Below are positions 46,078 through 49,250 of a stretch of DNA of 49,250 bases, one piece after another (position 1 is the first letter of the stretch; each line of letters opens with the position of its first letter). The stretch lies in contig NZ_BAAAKI010000011.1 in NCBI RefSeq assembly GCF_039527675.1, forward strand, positions 1 to 49,250, read 5' to 3'. The DNA is from Luteococcus sanguinis. Lineage in GTDB: Bacteria > Actinomycetota > Actinomycetes > Propionibacteriales > Propionibacteriaceae. The notes beneath the pieces were generated by a model, which made no database searches, had not been told where the DNA came from, and saw only the letters and a list, made by a program, of their open reading frames with translations. A program made the position numbers and the translations under genes.

Positions 46078-47114
46078 GCGAACTCCCTTGAGGCCTCGAC
46101 GGACCCATCGACCTGGACGCCCTTGGCGCGCCGACGATCGGCCGCCTTGGCCACCTTGCGGGCGGCAGCAGCGTCCTTGTCGCGCATCAGCCAGAACTGG
46201 AGCAGTGAGACCAGCCCGAGGCACAACGCCAGCAGGTAGCTCTCCGCCGCGGCCTGGCCGGCTCGGTTCTGCTTGAAACCGAGGTCGGTCATAACCATGA
46301 TCGCGGTCTGCGTCGACTGCGCCGGGCCGCCGGTGGTGATCATGTACGACTGGCCGAACATGTTGGCGCTGGCCAGGATCGTGGTGATCATGATGAAGAT
46401 CAGGACCGGCCGCAGGCCGGGCAGGGTGATGTTTCGGAACTGCTGCCATGTGTTCGCCCCGTCGAGGGAGGCTGCTTCGTACTGTTCCGGTGGAATGTCG
46501 CCCAGACCGGCCAGGTAGATGATGGCGTTGAAGCCCATCGTCCACCACACCGTGACGCCGACCAGGGCAATCCACGCCCAGGGCTGGTCGGTGGTCCACT
46601 GGATGTTGGTGTGCAGCAGCCGATTGACGATGCCGAAGTTGCCGTCCAGCAAGTAGCGCCACATCAGGCCGATGACCGCCACGCCAAGCACATAGGGGGC
46701 GAAGAACATGGCGCGGAAGAAGGTACGTCCCGGGAACTGGCGATTGAGCAGCAGGGCCAGCAGCAGCGGGACGGTGATCAGGAGGGGCACGGACATCAGC
46801 GTGAACAGGCCGGTGTTCTTCATGCCATTCCAGAAGTCGTCGTAGGCAACCGACTCGGGGTCGAAAAGGTTCGTGTAGTTCTCCGCGCCGACCCACGGGC
46901 GCCCCGGCAGCGTGAAGTCCCAGTCATGGAGGCTGATCCACAGGCCGTAACCGGCGGGCACCAGCACGAACAGCATGAACAGCAGCAGGTAGGGCGCCAG
47001 GAACAGCCATGGGATGAAGGGGTTTCCATGCACCCGCTTGCCCCTGGCCACCGACGCGGGGGTCCCGCCCCCGGCCGGCTGGCCGAGGGCGGGACCGAGC
47101 GCGGGGGAACTCAT
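46074..47114 (-). CDS. Carbohydrate ABC transporter permease (MalF-like)
   Basis: This 346-residue CUT1-type permease has a roughly 35-residue hydrophilic N-terminus and six helices (PWLFLAPYLLLFMLFVLVP first). The EAA motif is YEAASLDGANTWQQFRNITLPGL. It has a long Lys/Ala-rich C-terminal tail (AAARKVAKAADRRRAKG). It forms the membrane channel with the following permease. ATG 47114 overlaps the binding-protein stop by 4 nt. Confidence 0.95.
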   Translation of the reverse strand: MSSPALGPALGQPAGGGTPASVARGKRVHGNPFIPWLFLAPYLLLFMLFVLVPAGYGLWISLHDWDFTLPGRPWVGAENYTNLFDPESVAYDDFWNGMKNTGLFTLMSVPLLITVPLLLALLLNRQFPGRTFFRAMFFAPYVLGVAVIGLMWRYLLDGNFGIVNRLLHTNIQWTTDQPWAWIALVGVTVWWTMGFNAIIYLAGLGDIPPEQYEAASLDGANTWQQFRNITLPGLRPVLIFIMITTILASANMFGQSYMITTGGPAQSTQTAIMVMTDLGFKQNRAGQAAAESYLLALCLGLVSLLQFWLMRDKDAAAARKVAKAADRRRAKGVQVDGSVEASREFA

Positions 47115-48460
47115 CCTTGGTACTTCTTCTTGTTGGCCTCAAGCATCTTGGTGGCGCGAGCCGCCGACTCCTTGAGGCTGGTGGCAGCGTCCTTCGAGCC
47201 GAGGGTGACCTCATTGCAGGACTTGTAGAACTCACCGATGACGTCCGCGATGCCGGGCACGGCGGGCGGGAAGACCAGGTCGTTGATCTGGGCGCCGATG
47301 GTGGCCTGCTCGGTGAGCGCCTTGAACTCAGCCGAGTCGCGCACCGAGTTGCGGGCCGGAACCTGGCCGCCCTTGGCCCATTCGAGCGACTGCTGCGAGA
47401 TCCAGTTGAGGAAGACGCGGCTGGCGGTGGACTTGTTCTGGTCGGCCGTCTTCTGGGTGGGCAGGACGAACTGGTGCGAACCGGCCCAGTCAGCCGCCTT
47501 CTCACCGATCGTCGGGAGAGCGGCGACGCCCCACTTGAGCCCCGTCTTCTCGTTGAGGCTGTTGATGGACCAGATGCCGTTCCAGTTGAAGGCCGTCTTG
47601 CCGTTCTGCAGGGCGATGATGTCGGCGTCCTGGGCGACCTTGGCGGGCGAGTGGCCATTCTTGATCAGGTCGGTCCACCAGGTGAAGGCCTTGACCGCCT
47701 GCTCGGAGTCCCAGGTGGCGGTGGCTGCGTCGTCGGAGAAGAGGGAGCCGCCGAACTGGTGCACCAGCGCGTACAGCGACATGCCGCCCGTGAACTGGAA
47801 GGGGCTGGCCCAGTGGCCCTGGATGCCCTTGGCCTTCAGCTTGTCCAGCGCGTCCATGTACTCGTCATTGTTGGTTGGCGGCTTGTCTGCGTCCAGACCC
47901 GCCTTGTCCATGACGTCCTTGTTGTAGAAGAAGCCCATCGGGTGCACGTCCAGCGGGATGGAGTAGCGCACGTCGTTGTAGATGCCGGCCTGCCACGGGA
48001 CGGGCGCGAAGTCGCTCTCGGTCAGGCTGAGTGCCTTGGCGACGTCGTCGAGGGGTTGGATGATCTTGCGGGCGGCGTTGGTGGCCACCGAGTCGACGTG
48101 CATGATCGCGACATCGGGGCCCTTGCCGGCCTGGACGGCCGTCGGCAGCTTGGCGTAGTAGTCGGCCCACTGCATCGTCTGGGTGGTGATCTTCACGTTC
48201 GGGTGCTCGGCCGTGAACTTGTCGACCAACTTCTTCATGTAGGCGCCATCACCGCCCGTGAACCCGTTCCAGAAGGACAGGGTGACCTCAGGGCCGTCGT
48301 AGGCCGTGGCGGCCGCACTCGCGGCGGCGCCGGTCGCGACGGAATCACCGGTCGCGCTCTTGCCGCCACCGCAGGCGCTCAGCAGGCCGGCCGCCGAAAG
48401 GCCGAGCCCGCCGCCAATGATGCCGCGGCGGGTGAGCGAGGTGGTCGAGGGATGGTTCAT
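47111..48460 (-). CDS. Extracellular solute-binding protein, Tat lipoprotein
   Basis: This 449-residue family 1 sugar-binding protein has a signal peptide with both a twin-arginine motif (LTRRGIIGG, Arg11-Arg12) and a lipobox LSAC (Cys30). It would leave folded and be anchored on the outer membrane face. VTLSFWNGFTGGDGAYMKKL opens the mature domain. Later landmarks are GPDVAIMHVDS and AFNWNGIWSIN. It delivers oligosaccharides to the two permeases. ATG 48460 follows GGAGG. It is the first gene of the operon and divergent from lacI. Confidence 0.94.
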   Translation of the reverse strand: MNHPSTTSLTRRGIIGGGLGLSAAGLLSACGGGKSATGDSVATGAAASAAATAYDGPEVTLSFWNGFTGGDGAYMKKLVDKFTAEHPNVKITTQTMQWADYYAKLPTAVQAGKGPDVAIMHVDSVATNAARKIIQPLDDVAKALSLTESDFAPVPWQAGIYNDVRYSIPLDVHPMGFFYNKDVMDKAGLDADKPPTNNDEYMDALDKLKAKGIQGHWASPFQFTGGMSLYALVHQFGGSLFSDDAATATWDSEQAVKAFTWWTDLIKNGHSPAKVAQDADIIALQNGKTAFNWNGIWSINSLNEKTGLKWGVAALPTIGEKAADWAGSHQFVLPTQKTADQNKSTASRVFLNWISQQSLEWAKGGQVPARNSVRDSAEFKALTEQATIGAQINDLVFPPAVPGIADVIGEFYKSCNEVTLGSKDAATSLKESAARATKMLEANKKKYQG

Positions 48461-48547
48461 GGAAGCCTCCGCTGGGTCGTGACGCCCTCTACGTCAAGGA
48501 CGTCCATGGGTCGGGCTCCGGTGCCCGGCCAGTGCTTTGATCAAGCT

Positions 48548-48561
48548 TTGCAACGCTGCAA
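48548..48561. promoter_or_regulatory. LacI-type operator
   Basis: TTGCAACGCTGCAA is a 14 bp palindrome with a central CG and one mismatched pair, the typical form of LacI-family operators. It lies between the divergent binding-protein gene and lacI. A weaker dyad, CTGG-N5-CCAG, sits next to it at 48562-48574. Confidence 0.65.
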
Positions 48562-48598
48562 CTGGTGTGTCCAGACTTTTCGGAAACAATTTTCCTCC

Positions 48599-48619
48599 GT
48601 TGCAATTTTGTGACGCAAC
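48599..48619. promoter_or_regulatory. Second possible operator dyad near lacI
   Basis: GTTGC (48599-48603) and GCAAC (48615-48619) are inverted 11 bp apart and share the half-site of the site at 48548. They may be a second operator close to the lacI promoter. Confidence 0.4.
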
Positions 48620-48633
48620 AGGTCGGCACGTGG

Positions 48634-48646
48634 CTAGGCTCCCACC
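48634..48646 (+). promoter_or_regulatory. Probable leaderless promoter of lacI
   Basis: TAGGCT (48634-48639) is followed by 7 nt and the lacI ATG at 48647, with no ribosome-binding site. TGACGC lies 17 bp upstream of the -10. Confidence 0.4.
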
Positions 48647-49250
48647 ATGGCGATTCGACTGATCGACGTGGCAGAGCGGGCGGGAGTCTCTGTGCGCACC
48701 GCGTCCAATGTCGTCAACGACTACCCGCACGTGAAGGCGAGTACCCGCGCCAAGGTGCAGGCAGCCATCAATGATCTTGGCTACCGACCCAACATCGCCG
48801 CTCGCCAACTCAAGTACGGGCGCAGTGGCTTCATCGCCCTCGCAATCCCGCAGATCGACTCTCCCTATTTCGCCGAGCTGGCGCAGCGGTTCACCGAGAT
48901 CGCCCGTGACCTCGGGTGGATCGCCTTGATGGACGTCACGAACGGTTCCCGGGCCGAGGAGCAGGTCGTGCTGGACGGCATGAAGGGGCACGCGGTCGAC
49001 GGAGTGATCTTCTCGCCTCTCTCCCTTCGGGCAGCAGACTTCGACGGACGCGATGCCCAGACGCCCATGGTGCTGCTGGGCGAACGGGCCGTCCCCGACG
49101 GCTACGACCACGTCGCCGTCGATTCGGTGTCCGCATCGCGCGCGATGGTGGAACACCTGCTGTCACTGGGTCGTCGGCGGATCGCGGTCATCGGCCATGA
49201 GGCCAAGGACGGAACGGCGTCGGTTCGTCTGCAGGGCTACCTGGCCGCGC
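48647..49250 (+). CDS. LacI family transcriptional regulator (3' truncated by window end)
   Basis: The first 201 codons are present. The N-terminal HTH (IRLIDVAERAGVSVRTASNVVNDYPHVKASTRAKVQ) and hinge helix (YRPNIAARQLKYGRSG) are classic LacI. The periplasmic-binding-like effector domain begins FIALAIPQIDSPYFAELAQR and continues past the window. It is divergent from the sugar uptake/hydrolase operon with LacI-type palindromes in the gap. The likely role is a local repressor released by an imported oligosaccharide or its product. Confidence 0.93.
   Translation, partial: MAIRLIDVAERAGVSVRTASNVVNDYPHVKASTRAKVQAAINDLGYRPNIAARQLKYGRSGFIALAIPQIDSPYFAELAQRFTEIARDLGWIALMDVTNGSRAEEQVVLDGMKGHAVDGVIFSPLSLRAADFDGRDAQTPMVLLGERAVPDGYDHVAVDSVSASRAMVEHLLSLGRRRIAVIGHEAKDGTASVRLQGYLAA

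Overview
This is a GC-rich actinobacterial chromosome segment. The gene content points to a Propionibacteriaceae-like relative, with moderate confidence. The signs are bd oxidase with a fused CydDC, a one-chain pyruvate:ferredoxin oxidoreductase, a class I aldolase, a DnaB intein, and many starts with TANNNT 6-8 nt upstream and no Shine-Dalgarno site. No rRNA, tRNA, CRISPR array, prophage or insertion sequence was found. Genes are dense, and most long antisense frames are GC shadows.

Layout: 155-2063 lysS (minus) and a small acidic protein. 2234-6773 a self-regulated TetR gene translationally coupled to a two-subunit ABC exporter. 6892-8848 a Tat-exported acetamidase/formamidase-like protein convergent with a flavin-reductase-like protein. 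9082-15480 a BlaI-type regulator divergent from cydA-cydB-cydDC. 15493-17639 a LuxR remnant, a thiamine-binding protein, a GNAT acetyltransferase, and an Abi_2 HEPN protein preceded by a hairpin RNA candidate. 17862-24398 a three-gene pyruvate:ferredoxin oxidoreductase operon in which the two flanking genes resemble the halves of dihydropyrimidine dehydrogenase. A 5 x 17 bp array and a terminator follow.

24703-27593 (minus) is the copper operon csoR-copZ-copA with a clear CsoR operator. 27594-28137 carries a cluster of DnaA-box-like sites before dnaB (28138-30681), which is split by a LAGLIDADG intein. 30889-34080 holds an aldo/keto reductase, a D-threonine-aldolase-like protein and a class I fructose-bisphosphate aldolase. 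34409-37758 is a peroxide/carbonyl stress locus: doxX-ohrR (minus) divergent from ohr, then an aldehyde dehydrogenase remnant, a DJ-1/PfpI protein and a CurA-type reductase. 38000-38980 is galE. 39070-48460 (minus) is a sugar operon: a Tat lipoprotein binding protein, two permeases, two GH43 proteins, a GH2 enzyme and galM. It is controlled by a divergent LacI regulator cut by the window end. It looks like uptake and breakdown of arabinan- or arabinogalactan-derived oligosaccharides, with galM and the nearby galE feeding sugars onward.

The points most worth a second look are the Abi_2 gene with its upstream structured RNA, the DnaA-box cluster before the intein-split dnaB, the split-dihydropyrimidine-dehydrogenase-like genes around the pyruvate oxidoreductase, the 17 bp array, a dispersed GAGCCT-type repeat found inside cydDC, and the cydA promoter with BlaI-type dyads in its spacer.
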